Source: Rubrivivax sp.
Lineage (GTDB): Bacteria > Pseudomonadota > Gammaproteobacteria > Burkholderiales > Burkholderiaceae_C
Assembly (NCBI GenBank): GCA_004210455.1
Contig: SEFA01000003.1
Coordinates: 62,001 to 126,000, forward strand
DNA length: 64,000 bases
Direction: 5' to 3'
Numbering within the stretch: position 1 is the first letter of the stretch; the number at the start of each line of letters is the position of its first letter. Positions 55,872-64,000 of the stretch are shown piece after piece. Made by a program: the position numbers and the translations under genes. Under the pieces are notes generated by a model, which ran no database searches, was not told the DNA's origin, and worked only from the letters and a program-made list of their open reading frames with translations.

Positions 55872-56867
55872 ATGATCCGAGCCCTTCGCCCCCTTGCCCG
55901 CCGCATGACAGCGGGCCTCGCGCTCGCCTTGCTGAGCGCCCTGCCGGTGGCCCCGGCCCTCGCGCAGACCTGGCCGGCGCGCCCGGTCACGCTGCTCGTG
56001 CCCTTCCCGCCCGGCGGGTCCACGGACATGGTCGCGCGCACGCTCGGCGTGAAGCTGCAGGAGAAGCTGGGCGGCACCTTCGTCGTCGACAACAGGGCAG
56101 GCGCCGGCGGCATGATCGGCGCCGCGGCGGCCAAGCGCGCGGCGCCGGACGGCTACACGCTGTTCGTGTCCTCGCTCGGTCCCTTCGTGATCGGGCCGCA
56201 TCTGACGAAGAGCCCCGGTTACGACCCGCTCAAGGATTTCGACTACATCACCATCGCCGTGCAGGCGCCCAACGTCCTGGCGGTGCCGGCGGGCTCGCGC
56301 TTCAAGACGCTGGCCGACGTGATCGCCTTCATGAAGGCCAACCCCGGCCAGATGACCTTCGCCTCCGCGGGCCCCGGGACCTCGGACCACCTCACCGCGG
56401 CGCTCTTCTGGCAGGAGACCGCCACCACCGCCACCCACGTGCCCTACAAGGGCGGCGCGCCGGCGATCACCGACCTGCTGGGCGGACAGGTCGACACCAC
56501 TTTCATGAACATCAACACCGCCCTGCCCCACATCAAGGCCGGCAAGATGCGCGCGCTGGCCATCACCAGCGCGAAGCGCTCGCCGCTGCTGCCGGATGTG
56601 CCCACGATGGAGGAGCTCGGCCACAAGGGCGTGACGGTCTATTCCTGGCAGGCGGTGGCCGCGCCCAAGGGGCTGCCGGCGGACATCAAGGCCAAGGTGC
56701 GCAACGCCGTCGTCGAGAGCCTCAACAATCCGGCGGTCAAGCCCAAGCTGCTGGAACTGGGCTTCGAGATCGTGGGCAACACGCCGGAGCAGTTCACCGC
56801 GTTCCAGTCCGCCGAATTCGCGCGATGGAAGCAGGTGATCGAGCAGGGGAAGATCAGCATCGATTGA
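55872..56867 (+). CDS. Bug/TctC-family tripartite tricarboxylate transporter substrate-binding protein
   Basis: 331 residues with a signal peptide (LALALLSALPVAPALA, cut before QTWPARPV). The family phrases WPARPVTLLVPFPPGGSTD, NRAGAGGMIGA, PDGYTLF, HVPYKGGAPAITDLLGG and MRALAIT are all present. Such proteins bind carboxylated compounds in the periplasm. TctA/TctB membrane partners are not in the window, as is common for Bug proteins. It lies 52 bp after the dehydratase gene and should be co-regulated by the LacI protein. Confidence 0.93.
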   Translation: MIRALRPLARRMTAGLALALLSALPVAPALAQTWPARPVTLLVPFPPGGSTDMVARTLGVKLQEKLGGTFVVDNRAGAGGMIGAAAAKRAAPDGYTLFVSSLGPFVIGPHLTKSPGYDPLKDFDYITIAVQAPNVLAVPAGSRFKTLADVIAFMKANPGQMTFASAGPGTSDHLTAALFWQETATTATHVPYKGGAPAITDLLGGQVDTTFMNINTALPHIKAGKMRALAITSAKRSPLLPDVPTMEELGHKGVTVYSWQAVAAPKGLPADIKAKVRNAVVESLNNPAVKPKLLELGFEIVGNTPEQFTAFQSAEFARWKQVIEQGKISID

Positions 56868-56953
56868 TGCGCGGGATGCGACCGCTCTGCGCGCAGCGTC
56901 CGATGACCGATGACCGATCATCCGGGCGGTTCCGACTTCCACCCACGATCCTC

Positions 56954-57331
56954 ATGCTTCATCACATCTCGTTCCCGGCGACCTCGCTGGACATCAGCGG
57001 CCGGTTCTACGACGCCGCGATGGGCGCCCTGGGCTTCCGCCGCGTCTTCGAGGACGACGACGCCATCGGTTACGGCCTCGAGGACGACCAGGACCTGTTC
57101 TGCCTGAAGCTGCGTTCGCCGGTCGTTGCGCCGGGACCGGGCTTCCACCTGGCGTTCGCCGCGCCCAGCCGCGCGGCGGTCGACGCCTTCCACGCGGACG
57201 CGCTGGCCGTCGCGGGCACGGACAACGGCGCGCCGGGCTTGCGTCCCGACTACGGCGCGACCTACTACGCCGCCTTCCTCATCGATCCGGACGGACATCG
57301 CATCGAGGCCGTCTTCAAGGGAGAAGCCTGA
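56954..57331 (+). CDS. VOC-family (glyoxalase/bleomycin resistance-like) protein
   Basis: 125 residues starting MLHHISFPATSLDIS. The first and last VOC half-motifs have a His near the start and a Glu in DPDGHRIEAVF near the end, which are candidate metal ligands. Similar YaeR-like proteins have unknown substrates. Upstream in-frame starts are not supported. It is followed by a strong terminator at 57363-57392. Confidence 0.9.
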   Translation: MLHHISFPATSLDISGRFYDAAMGALGFRRVFEDDDAIGYGLEDDQDLFCLKLRSPVVAPGPGFHLAFAAPSRAAVDAFHADALAVAGTDNGAPGLRPDYGATYYAAFLIDPDGHRIEAVFKGEA

Positions 57332-57362
57332 CGTCGCATCGTCGACGGTTTTCGCCAGACAT

Positions 57363-57392
57363 AGCGCCCGGCCTTGCCGGGCGCTTCGCATT
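57363..57392 (+). terminator. Terminator after the VOC gene
   Basis: A perfect 10-bp stem AGCGCCCGGC (57363-57372) pairs with GCCGGGCGCT (57376-57385) and is followed by TCGCATT. It should end the LacI-controlled unit. Confidence 0.75.
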
Positions 57393-57558
57393 TGGGGGCG
57401 CTGCGGGCGGACGCGATTGTTGCGAGCCTCACAACGGCTCATTCGCGTGCCGGTCATTTATCAGAAAGGAAGGCGGTTCTAACCTTCAGTCATCGGCAAA
57501 CGAAGCCGGCCCAAGACCCCAGACGCCCCGATCCACCGCTCTCTCAAAGGACATCATC

Positions 57559-57888
57559 ATGACCACCAAGACCCTGATCGCCACCGCCTTGATCGCCCTG
57601 TCCGCCGCCGCCGTGCCGGCCTTCGCGCAGAGCTACAGCCACCTCGATCCGATCACGCAAGGCCAGAAGACCCGCGCCGAAGTGCTGGCTGATCTGGAGA
57701 TCTATCGTGCGTCCGGACTGGCCGCCGTCGACCGCACCGAAGACTTCGCGCTGAACGCCGGCCAACGCGCCAAGGCGCAAGCACGCTACGCCGAGCTGAA
57801 GGCGTCGCCGACGTACGCCGCGCTGGTGCAACGCTATGCGGCCAAGGATGCCAAGGGCGCCGCGACCGAAGGCGTCGCCGCCCGCTGA
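57559..57888 (+). CDS. DUF4148-family small exported protein
   Basis: 109 residues with a signal peptide (TLIATALIALSAAAVPAFA, cut before QSYSHLDP). LTRAEV-like KTRAEVLADLEIYRASGL is the DUF4148 core of small periplasmic proteins common in Burkholderiales. Function unknown. The ORF ends just before a 12-bp-stem terminator. Confidence 0.88.
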   Translation: MTTKTLIATALIALSAAAVPAFAQSYSHLDPITQGQKTRAEVLADLEIYRASGLAAVDRTEDFALNAGQRAKAQARYAELKASPTYAALVQRYAAKDAKGAATEGVAAR

Positions 57889-57917
57889 GCCCCGCTCGGA
57901 CCGTCAGGCTCGAAGCG

Positions 57918-57953
57918 AAGACGCCCGGCTTGCGCCGGGCGTCTTGCATTTCA
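57918..57953 (+). terminator. Terminator after the DUF4148 gene
   Basis: A perfect 12-bp stem AAGACGCCCGGC (57918-57929) with GCCGGGCGTCTT (57934-57945) has a TTGC loop and tail TGCATTTC. It also sits near the 3' end of the converging gene at 57985. Confidence 0.85.
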
Positions 57954-57984
57954 GCCGCGTCCAGCGGCGTGTGCCGTCACCGGC

Positions 57985-58305
57985 TCAATGATGACCCGCG
58001 CGCGCCGCCGCATTGCGCTTGCGCGTCGCGGCGGCCTTCTTGGCCGAAGCGGATCGCTCCGCCGCGGTGCGGCTGGCTGCGGCCTTGCCGCCCAAACGGC
58101 CGCCCTTGCGGGACGGCTCGTGGTTCTCCGGCTGGCCGCGTCCCGAGCCGGATTTCTTGCCCCCGCCGGTCTCCTTGTTGACCGTGGCCCAGGCGCGCTT
58201 TTCCGCCTCGGCCTTGGGAACGCCGCGATCCTCGTAGCCGCTCTCGATATGCTCGGCCTGCCGCTTCTGCTTGTCCGTGTAGGACGACTTGTCGCCTCTG
58301 GGCAT
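57985..58305 (-). CDS. Small basic Lys/Ala/Gly-rich protein (stress-type, unknown function)
   Basis: 106 residues, highly basic. The N-terminal part, MPRGDKSSYTDKQKRQAEHI and ERGVP-like (GVPKAEAEKRAWATVN), is conserved in proteins often labelled plasmid stabilisation. The C-terminal part has a KGGRLGGKAAA motif and an AKKAAATRKR tail resembling histone H1-like or KGG stress proteins. DNA binding is plausible but not shown. Confidence 0.75.
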   Translation of the reverse strand: MPRGDKSSYTDKQKRQAEHIESGYEDRGVPKAEAEKRAWATVNKETGGGKKSGSGRGQPENHEPSRKGGRLGGKAAASRTAAERSASAKKAAATRKRNAAARAGHH

Positions 58306-58331
58306 AGGGTGCTCCGGTCGGGGTTGATGCC

Positions 58332-58847
58332 TTACTTCATGCGGACTTCGCCGGTCTCGGCCAGGCCGGTGGGCGGCTTGCCGGTCACCGCCGCCTTCGC
58401 CATCGCGTAGAGCTGCGTCAGCTTGGACGCCTTCACGTCCCAGTAGCTGGCGTGGCTGATGCGCACGCGCACCACGGCCAGATCGGGATCGTCGACACCC
58501 TTCGGGAACCAGGCTTCCGCAGCCTTGTTCCAGAGTTCCTGGCGCTTGGCGCGGTCCTCATTGAGCTCCGCGGTGCCGGACACCGAGACGTAGGTGTCAT
58601 CGCTGCGATCGGCAAAGCCCACGTTCACCTGCGACGACGCGACGATGTCGCTGTACGGATCGCCGCTGCGGGACATGAAGAACCACAGCGATTCGCCTTC
58701 GTCGAGGTCCTTGTTCTGCAGCGTCATCGGACGCGAATGCAGATGCCCGTTCGCATGGTGGGTCGTGAACAGTCCGACCTTGACGTCCTTGATCAGGTCC
58801 CAGAGCTTGGCACGTCGCTCGGTGTCGGAGAGGGGCTTGTCGGTCAT
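58332..58847 (-). CDS. Pyridoxamine 5'-phosphate oxidase-related general stress protein
   Basis: 171 residues of the split-barrel flavin-binding family (YdaG/General stress protein 26 type). LHSRPMTLQNKD, LWFFMSRSGD, VNVGFADRSDDTYVSVSGTAEL and WFPKGVDDPDLAVVRV are typical. It probably binds FMN or F420-like flavin. GGAG before ATG 58847 fits. It is followed by the small basic protein gene, 26 bp further on. Confidence 0.9.
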   Translation of the reverse strand: MTDKPLSDTERRAKLWDLIKDVKVGLFTTHHANGHLHSRPMTLQNKDLDEGESLWFFMSRSGDPYSDIVASSQVNVGFADRSDDTYVSVSGTAELNEDRAKRQELWNKAAEAWFPKGVDDPDLAVVRVRISHASYWDVKASKLTQLYAMAKAAVTGKPPTGLAETGEVRMK

Positions 58848-59001
58848 CGGAAAACTCCTTCGGTTGATGTCCCCTACCCAGCAAGTGCCGCTCCCGCCGG
58901 ACACCCGGTCGCCTGCGCCCTAGGCATCCAGCTTGCTGCCGACCCGTGTCCGGCCACCGATACGCCGGCCCCGCCCTTCCCCTGCCGCCACGAGGTCCGA
59001 C

Positions 59002-61569
59002 TTGAGCCAACGTTCCGCCCCATCGCCCTCCGCCGCACGCGCCGCCTTCGTCCAGGTCCGCGGCGCCCGCGAGCACAACCTCAAGAACGTCGATGTCGAC
59101 GTGCCGCGCGACGCGCTGGTGGTGTTCAGCGGCGTGTCGGGATCAGGCAAGTCCTCGCTCGCCTTCGGCACGATCTACGCGGAAGCGCAACGGCGCTACT
59201 TCGAATCGGTCGCGCCCTACGCGCGCCGGCTCATCGACCAGGTCGGCGTGCCCGCGGTCGATTCGATCGACGGCCTGCCGCCCGCCGTCGCGCTGCAGCA
59301 GCAGCGCGGCACGCCAAGCGCCCGCTCGTCGGTGGGCAGCGTGACCGGCCTCTCGTCGCTGCTGCGGATGCTTTACTCGCGCGCCGGGCGTTATCCCGCG
59401 AAGCAGCCGATGCTCTACGCCGAGGACTTCTCGCCCAACACGCCGCAAGGCGCGTGCCCCCATTGCCACGGGCTGGGGCGCGTGTACGAGGTCACCGAGG
59501 CCTCGATGGTGCCCGACGACACGCTCACCATCCGCGACCGCGCCGTGGCCGCGTGGCCGCCGGCTTGGCACGGCCAGAACCTGCGCGACATCCTGGTGAC
59601 GCTCGGCATCGACGTCGACAAGCCCTGGCGCGAGCTGCCGCGAAAGACGCGCGACTGGATCCTGTTCACCGACGAGCAGCCTACCGTACCGGTGTACGCC
59701 GGCTTCTCGCCCGCCGAGACCAAGGACGCGCTGAGACGCAAGATGGAGCCCAGCTACCAGGGTACCTTCAGCAGCGCGAAGCGCTACGTGATGCACACCT
59801 TCGCGACCACGCAGAGCGCGCTGATGAAGCGCCGCGTGTCGCGCTACCTCATCGGCGGCGCCTGCCCGGTCTGCGACGGCAAGCGGCTCAAGCGCGAGGC
59901 GCTGGCGGTGACCTTCGGCGGGCTCGACATCGGCGCGCTGTCGCAGTTCCCCCTGGCGCAGCTGACGGATCACCTCGGCGACGCGGCCACCGACGGACTC
60001 AGCGAGGAGAAGCGCCTCGCGGCCAGGCGCCTCGTCGACGACGTGCTGATGCGACTGCGTCCGCTGCTGAGCCTGGGGCTCGGTCATCTGTCGCTGGAAC
60101 GCGCCACGCCGTCGGTGTCGCCCGGCGAGCTCCAACGGCTGCGCCTGGCCACGCAGATCTGCTCGAATCTCTTTGGTGTCGTCTACGTGCTCGACGAGCC
60201 GTCGGCGGGGCTGCATCCGGCGGACGGGGAATCGCTGCTCGCCTCGCTGCGCGCGTTGAAGGCGGCGGGCAACTCGATCTACGTGGTCGAGCACGATCTC
60301 ACCCTGATGCGCGCCGCGGACTGGATCGTCGACGTCGGCCCCGCGGCCGGCGAGCTCGGCGGCGAGGTGCTCTACAGCGGGCCGCCCGACGGCCTGCGCG
60401 GCGTCGCGGCGTCGCGCACCGCCGCCTATCTCTTCCCCGATGCCGCCGGCGCCAACGAGGACCCGGACCGTGCGGCGGGGACCGCCGGTACGCGACGCCG
60501 TCGCGAAAGACGCGCGCCGAAGGACTGGCTGCGGCTCGAAGGCATCACGCAGAACAACCTCGTCGACGTCGACGCCGCGTTCCCGCTCGGCGTGTTCACG
60601 GCGGTCACGGGCGTGTCGGGCTCGGGCAAGTCGTCGCTGGTCAGCCGTGCGCTGGTGGACCTCGTCGGCGCCCATCTCGGCCATGAGCCGGTCGCTGCGG
60701 AAGATGACGAGGACGCCGAAGGCGGCGCCGACGTCCTGTCCGCGACGGGCGGCCGGATCGCCAGCGGCGCCGACACGATTCGTCGCCTGGTGCAGGTCGA
60801 CCAGAAGCCCATCGGCCGCACCCCGCGTTCCAATCTCGCGACCTACACGGGACTGTTCGATCACGTGCGCAAGCTGTTCGCCGCGACACCGGCAGCCCGC
60901 GCCCGCAAGTTCGACGCGGGGCGTTTCTCCTTCAACGTCGCAAAGGGGCGCTGCGAGACCTGCGAAGGGGAAGGCTTCGTCAGCGTGGAGCTGCTGTTCA
61001 TGCCCAGCGTCTTCGCGCCCTGCCCCGCCTGCCACGGCGCGCGCTACAACGAGGCGACGCTGAAGGTCCGCTACCGCGAGCGCAACATCGCGGACGTGCT
61101 CGGGATGACGGTCGACGCCGCGTTCGAGTTTTTCGCGGAGGAACCGGCGCTGGCGCGGCCGCTCGGCTTGCTGAAGGGCATCGGGCTGGGTTATCTGCGG
61201 CTCGGCCAGCCTGCGACCGAGCTGTCCGGCGGTGAAGCGCAGCGCATCAAGCTCGTCACCGAACTGCAACGCACGCAGCGCGGTCACACGCTCTACGTGC
61301 TGGACGAGCCCACCACCGGGCTGCATCCGTCAGACGTCGACAAGCTGATGGCGCAGCTGCGCGACCTGGTCGACGCGGGCCACACGGTCGTCGTCGTCGA
61401 GCACGAGATGCGCGTCGTCGCCGCAGCGGATTGGGTCATCGACCTCGGGCCCGGCGCGGGAGGTGACGGCGGCAAGATGGTCGTCGCAGGAACGCCGGAC
61501 GACGTCGCGGCGCACGCGGCGTCGCGCACGGCGCCGCATCTGAAGGCGGCGATCGACGGACCGCGTTGA
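59002..61569 (+). CDS. Class II UvrA-like excinuclease subunit (UvrA2)
   Basis: 855 residues from TTG 59002, which has GAGGT upstream; no ATG is in a good place. It has two ABC-ATPase halves, each with a Walker [10 protein letters not shown] (first in [16 protein letters not shown], second in [12 protein letters not shown]) and signatures [11 protein letters not shown] and [11 protein letters not shown]. Zinc-binding pairs CPHCHG, CPVCDG, CETCEG and CPACHG are present. UvrA proper is about 940 residues; the shorter size suggests a class II protein without the UvrB-binding part. These are linked to resistance to DNA-intercalating compounds or damage. Confidence 0.85.
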   Translation: MSQRSAPSPSAARAAFVQVRGAREHNLKNVDVDVPRDALVVFSGVSGSGKSSLAFGTIYAEAQRRYFESVAPYARRLIDQVGVPAVDSIDGLPPAVALQQQRGTPSARSSVGSVTGLSSLLRMLYSRAGRYPAKQPMLYAEDFSPNTPQGACPHCHGLGRVYEVTEASMVPDDTLTIRDRAVAAWPPAWHGQNLRDILVTLGIDVDKPWRELPRKTRDWILFTDEQPTVPVYAGFSPAETKDALRRKMEPSYQGTFSSAKRYVMHTFATTQSALMKRRVSRYLIGGACPVCDGKRLKREALAVTFGGLDIGALSQFPLAQLTDHLGDAATDGLSEEKRLAARRLVDDVLMRLRPLLSLGLGHLSLERATPSVSPGELQRLRLATQICSNLFGVVYVLDEPSAGLHPADGESLLASLRALKAAGNSIYVVEHDLTLMRAADWIVDVGPAAGELGGEVLYSGPPDGLRGVAASRTAAYLFPDAAGANEDPDRAAGTAGTRRRRERRAPKDWLRLEGITQNNLVDVDAAFPLGVFTAVTGVSGSGKSSLVSRALVDLVGAHLGHEPVAAEDDEDAEGGADVLSATGGRIASGADTIRRLVQVDQKPIGRTPRSNLATYTGLFDHVRKLFAATPAARARKFDAGRFSFNVAKGRCETCEGEGFVSVELLFMPSVFAPCPACHGARYNEATLKVRYRERNIADVLGMTVDAAFEFFAEEPALARPLGLLKGIGLGYLRLGQPATELSGGEAQRIKLVTELQRTQRGHTLYVLDEPTTGLHPSDVDKLMAQLRDLVDAGHTVVVVEHEMRVVAAADWVIDLGPGAGGDGGKMVVAGTPDDVAAHAASRTAPHLKAAIDGPR

Positions 61570-61587
61570 AGCCGATCAGCGGCTCGA

Positions 61588-61998
61588 TCAGCGGCTCGGC
61601 TGGAAACCCTCGGGATCGAGGGCGAACTGCCACGCACTGGAGCGCTGCAGCGCTTCCTTCAAGGCCCGGGAACTCGGCCGCACGAGCGCAGAGAGTTCCT
61701 CGCTGAAGAACTCGCAGCCGAGCGCGTGGGCGACATCGCAGACGACCTCGATGAAGTGGTCTGTCTCGCCGGCGCGGGCATCCAGCCGCGCGTGCAGTTC
61801 GTAGCGGCCATCGGGATCGGACACCATGTCGATGCAGTTGCCCGCCTCGTTGCCGAAGTAGCGCCAGCCCTCGAGCATCGGCGTGCTCGGCCCGACGCGG
61901 CTCGCGAGGTAGTGCATGACGTCGGAGCGCGAGGACGGCAGCCACGACGCCGCCGCGCCGCCCTGCGCGAAGGCCAGATCGAATTGCCAGACGGACAT
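61588..61998 (-). CDS. Protein of unknown function
   Basis: 136 residues; no family recognised. Begins MSVWQFDLAFAQGG, has VEGWRYFGNEAGNCIDMV-like (EGWRYFGNEAGNCIDMV) and ends ALDPEGFQPSR. There is no signal peptide or membrane segment, and codon use is like its neighbours. It ends 18 bp after the UvrA gene on the other strand. The stretch FIEVVCDVAHALGCEFFSEE suggests a soluble, folded protein. Confidence 0.72.
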   Translation of the reverse strand: MSVWQFDLAFAQGGAAASWLPSSRSDVMHYLASRVGPSTPMLEGWRYFGNEAGNCIDMVSDPDGRYELHARLDARAGETDHFIEVVCDVAHALGCEFFSEELSALVRPSSRALKEALQRSSAWQFALDPEGFQPSR

Positions 61999-62146
61999 GA
62001 CGAAGGTGCATGAGTCCGAGGAGACTCGATGCTACGCCCCCGTCCTCGCGCTTGTCATGCTGCGCCGCGGCAATGCCCGCGAGGGCATGTCGTGCTCGCG
62101 GCAACGCCGTCTGCGGCGATCTGCTGCGGCGGTCTACTGAGGCGGT

Positions 62147-63031
62147 CTACTGGGGCGCGGCTTCCGGCTGCAGCACGAACTCGAACGGACGCAGCAGACG
62201 GTTCACCGCTTCGGCGAAGAGCACGGGCGGGCGGTCGTCGTCGGCAAGCAGCTGGCTGCGATGCGCGGCCAGGGCGATGCGCTTGTCCTGCAGTGCCCGC
62301 GCATTCAGCGGCAGACGACGCATCCGATGCCAGGGCACCGCGGTGTCGCCGGGACGCGCCCAATGCCAGGCCCAGATGGGGATCTCGATCAGCGTGGCGC
62401 CCGTCAGCAACGCGGCGCGCGCGCAGGCGCGTCCGGTGGCCTCGTGGTCTGGATGGCCGTCCAGCCGCCACGAGGTGAGGAGCACATCGTCGGGCCTCAG
62501 GCGCCGGCAGAGCTCAAGCACGAGATCGTCCTCGTGATTGGTGACGCGGCCGTCCGGCACGCAGAGCGAATGAACGGGGACGTGCAAGCCCAGACGCCGG
62601 AGCCCGGAGGCCCGTTCATGGCGGCGCTGCACGGCCAACCGCGCCGGCGTCCATCGTTCGGACCCGGGATGGCTGGCTTCGCCGTCGGTGACGGCCACAA
62701 GTTCCACCGGAGGCGCCGGGGCGCGATCGGGCGGCAGTCCGGCGCGGTGGCGCGTCACGAGCAGCGACAGCAGGCCGCCGCAGCCGAGCACCTCGTCATC
62801 CGGGTGCGGCGCGACGACGACGGCGCGCCGGCCTTCCGGCACCAGTTCGTCGAGCGAGGTCAGCGGCGCGCCCCACAGCGGCTGCCATTGGCGCCAGGCC
62901 CACTCGGGCGTGCCCTCGCCGTCGATGTGGCGCTCGGAAGGCGGTCGCAACAGCGACTCCGCGGGGATGAGGCCGACGGGCATGCCCTCGTTCACGTTCC
63001 GGAACGGGCGTCGATGCATCAGAGCGTCCAT
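62147..63031 (-). CDS. PIG-L family N-acetylglucosaminyl deacetylase
   Basis: 294 residues. PIG-L/LmbE enzymes remove acetyl from N-acetylglucosamine-type substrates. The zinc site is APHPDDEVLGCGG (HPDDE) with the second His in DGHPDHEATG. The N-terminal ~60 residues (RPFRNVNEGMPVGLIPAES) are a less common extension. ATG 63031 is chosen; upstream in-frame starts lack support. Sugar substrate unknown. No glycosyltransferase genes lie nearby. Confidence 0.9.
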   Translation of the reverse strand: MDALMHRRPFRNVNEGMPVGLIPAESLLRPPSERHIDGEGTPEWAWRQWQPLWGAPLTSLDELVPEGRRAVVVAPHPDDEVLGCGGLLSLLVTRHRAGLPPDRAPAPPVELVAVTDGEASHPGSERWTPARLAVQRRHERASGLRRLGLHVPVHSLCVPDGRVTNHEDDLVLELCRRLRPDDVLLTSWRLDGHPDHEATGRACARAALLTGATLIEIPIWAWHWARPGDTAVPWHRMRRLPLNARALQDKRIALAAHRSQLLADDDRPPVLFAEAVNRLLRPFEFVLQPEAAPQ

Positions 63032-63208
63032 GGCGTGGCGGTTCCTTCCTGGTTTCGGTATCCCAGGCAACCGGCTCGCGGTCGCCCAGGCTTGGCGAAG
63101 GAACAGTGGCAAAGGGCCTGCCAGCCTTATGAAACGGTTTGTGTCGGAGGCTCGCGGAGAACCCGTGGCCTGAACGGCCTATCCGGCCTCGCGTGGCTGA
63201 GCGGTCGT

Positions 63209-63424
63209 TCAGGCGTAGGTGTTGATATTGCGGCCGAGCGTGCCTTCGGTGGCGAGCGCAGGGGCCTGCGGCAAGGCTGCGAGGAGCGCGGCGGCGCCGG
63301 CTTCCTGCGTGTCCATGGCTTTCCGGAGCACCAACAGGCCGGCGGCATTGCCGACCGTGCCGGGCGCGCTGCTGGAGGCAGCACTGACCGCAGTCGCGAC
63401 GCTGGGGGAGTTGGTGATGTTCAT
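63209..63424 (-). CDS. YjfB-like putative motility protein
   Basis: 71 residues. The pattern is VLRKAMDTQEAGAAALLAALPQ followed by a C-terminal LGRNINTYA, the same layout as the YjfB family (LKKALD...LGxNID). No signal peptide. Function unknown; the family name refers to putative motility. ATG 63424 matches the family N-terminus; an upstream ATG at 63442 is possible. It lies just after the ssrA terminator on the same strand. Confidence 0.72.
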   Translation of the reverse strand: MNITNSPSVATAVSAASSSAPGTVGNAAGLLVLRKAMDTQEAGAAALLAALPQAPALATEGTLGRNINTYA

Positions 63425-63472
63425 GCTTTCAATATCGGCCATTCCGGCGCGATCTTGAAGCGATGAGCCAAG

Positions 63473-63499
63473 AAAAAAGCCCGGACGAAATGTCCGGGC
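63473..63499 (-). terminator. Rho-independent terminator of ssrA
   Basis: On the minus strand an 8-bp stem GCCCGGAC/GTCCGGGC (63479-63486 and 63492-63499) is followed by six T residues (A6 on the plus strand at 63473-63478). This is a textbook intrinsic terminator, 13 bp after the tmRNA 3' end. Confidence 0.93.
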
Positions 63500-63512
63500 C
63501 TTTTCAGGAAGA

Positions 63513-63886
63513 TGGTGGAGCCGGCGGGAATTGAACCCGCGTCCGCAAGCCTTCATCGGGCAGTTCTACATGCTTAGCTCTCTGATTTGGTTCTCACCCT
63601 TCCGGTCGCGCAGGAGCACGCTACCGGATGAGCCAGCACCCTAAATCTCGCCGTCACCCAAGGTGCACGAATGACAGCCAGCCAATGTGAATAACCTCTC
63701 TGTGTCAGGACTTGCGTCCCGTCACCCGGCCCATCGGCCAACCGGTGAGAGGTCCGCGGGGTTTAAGCCGCGAGAGCGTACGTTTGATCGTTCGCAGTTG
63801 GTTTGTTCCAGATGGATTTACGAGGTGCCTGGCCCTCGGCATGCCCTACTCCAAATCCGTACCCACGTCGAAACCAGGTCGGCCCC
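63513..63886 (-). ncRNA. ssrA: Transfer-messenger RNA (tmRNA)
   Basis: 374 nt with mature 5' end GGGGCCGACCTGG (63886) and 3' end GGCTCCACCA (63513). The T-arm GGGTTCAATTCCC and the acceptor stem pairing GGGGCCG with CGGCTCC form the alanine-tRNA-like end; CCA is encoded. The resume codon GCG begins the tag ANDQTYALAA followed by TAA. tmRNA with SmpB rescues stalled ribosomes and tags the peptide for ClpXP/ClpAP. Confidence 0.97.
63763..63795 (-). other. tmRNA tag-peptide coding segment
   Basis: GCG AAC GAT CAA ACG TAC GCT CTC GCG GCT TAA encodes ANDQTYALAA then stop; the first alanine of the complete tag is carried by the tRNA-like end. The LAA end is the ClpX recognition motif. Confidence 0.93.
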
Positions 63887-63903
63887 AGAGAGAGAAGTCT
63901 CAC

Positions 63904-63928
63904 ATTATGCCTGTCCGTCAGACTTCAA
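63904..63928 (-). promoter_or_regulatory. Weak candidate ssrA promoter
   Basis: CATAAT (63904-63909, minus strand) is a near-consensus -10, with TTGAAG at 63923-63928 as a possible -35. The 13-bp spacer is too short for a normal promoter, so the -35 assignment is doubtful. A start about 10 bases before the mature 5' end fits RNase P processing. Confidence 0.35.
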
Positions 63929-64000
63929 GAGCCCGATCTCGTCGTCTTCATCAAAGAGTCTTCAAAGACTCGTTTCGAAGTTCGACAGGCGTTTGAATCG

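Noticed and set aside
63513-63620. Separate tRNA gene at the ssrA 3' end
   Set aside because: The T arm and CCA belong to the tRNA-like domain of tmRNA, and the pairing acceptor strand is found at 63886.

Overview
The window is GC-rich (roughly two thirds G+C by eye) and densely coded on both strands. It looks like the chromosome of a betaproteobacterium of the order Burkholderiales. Supporting signs are a tmRNA with a betaproteobacterial-style tag (ANDQTYALAA), a Bug/TctC-type binding protein, DUF4148 and DUF2946 proteins, a PEP-CTERM remnant, and the GalU, CysM and UvrA-like sequences. Genus level (for example Roseateles/Mitsuaria-like) is only a guess.

Layout. 0-2.7 kb: 3' part of galU, then cysM, a NUDIX hydrolase and a TusA-like protein on the minus strand, and tRNA-Leu(CAA). 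2.7-16.4 kb: an AT-richer leader followed by a five-gene type I secretion locus, in the order outer-membrane factor, giant repeat protein 1, HlyB-type ABC exporter, HlyD-type adaptor, giant repeat protein 2. Both giant proteins carry an embedded calpain-like (family C2) cysteine protease domain with Cys, His and Asn in place, surrounded by an alanine-rich helical repeat I do not recognise. This is the most unusual system in the window. 16.5-24.3 kb: rhomboid protease, SDR protein, ferredoxin-type reductase, 2OG-Fe dioxygenase, a three-gene overlapping phosphorelay, a leucine-dehydrogenase-type enzyme, and the tail of a broken CHRD/PEP-CTERM protein.

24.4-37.9 kb: a membrane hybrid histidine kinase, a DUF3667 protein, a Cld-family/GNAT pair, an AraC regulator divergent from an AhpD-like protein, a NarX/NarL-like pair, and a cyanate uptake and breakdown operon (cynA-B-D-S). 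38.1-45.2 kb: a four-gene minus-strand operon (TPR/beta-barrel protein, FecR-domain protein, GAF-HD-GYP phosphodiesterase, CHASE2-cyclase) that joins a possible surface sensor to two cyclic-nucleotide enzymes. 45.5-47.3 kb: a copper-handling set (DUF2946, SCO1, PCuAC) ending in a 129-bp palindrome. 47.3-53.4 kb: a lone receiver protein and an iron-uptake operon (TonB receptor, DUF4198, DUF3649, PepSY, DUF3325) behind a Fur-like box. 53.5-57.3 kb: a LacI regulator with two operators, an aldarate dehydratase of the enolase superfamily, a TctC-type binding protein and a VOC protein. 57.5-64 kb: small stress-type proteins, a class II UvrA, a PIG-L deacetylase, a YjfB-like protein and ssrA (tmRNA).

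Functions are read from motifs and family memory only; no database search was possible. Starts were chosen from ribosome-binding sites, overlaps and family N-termini.
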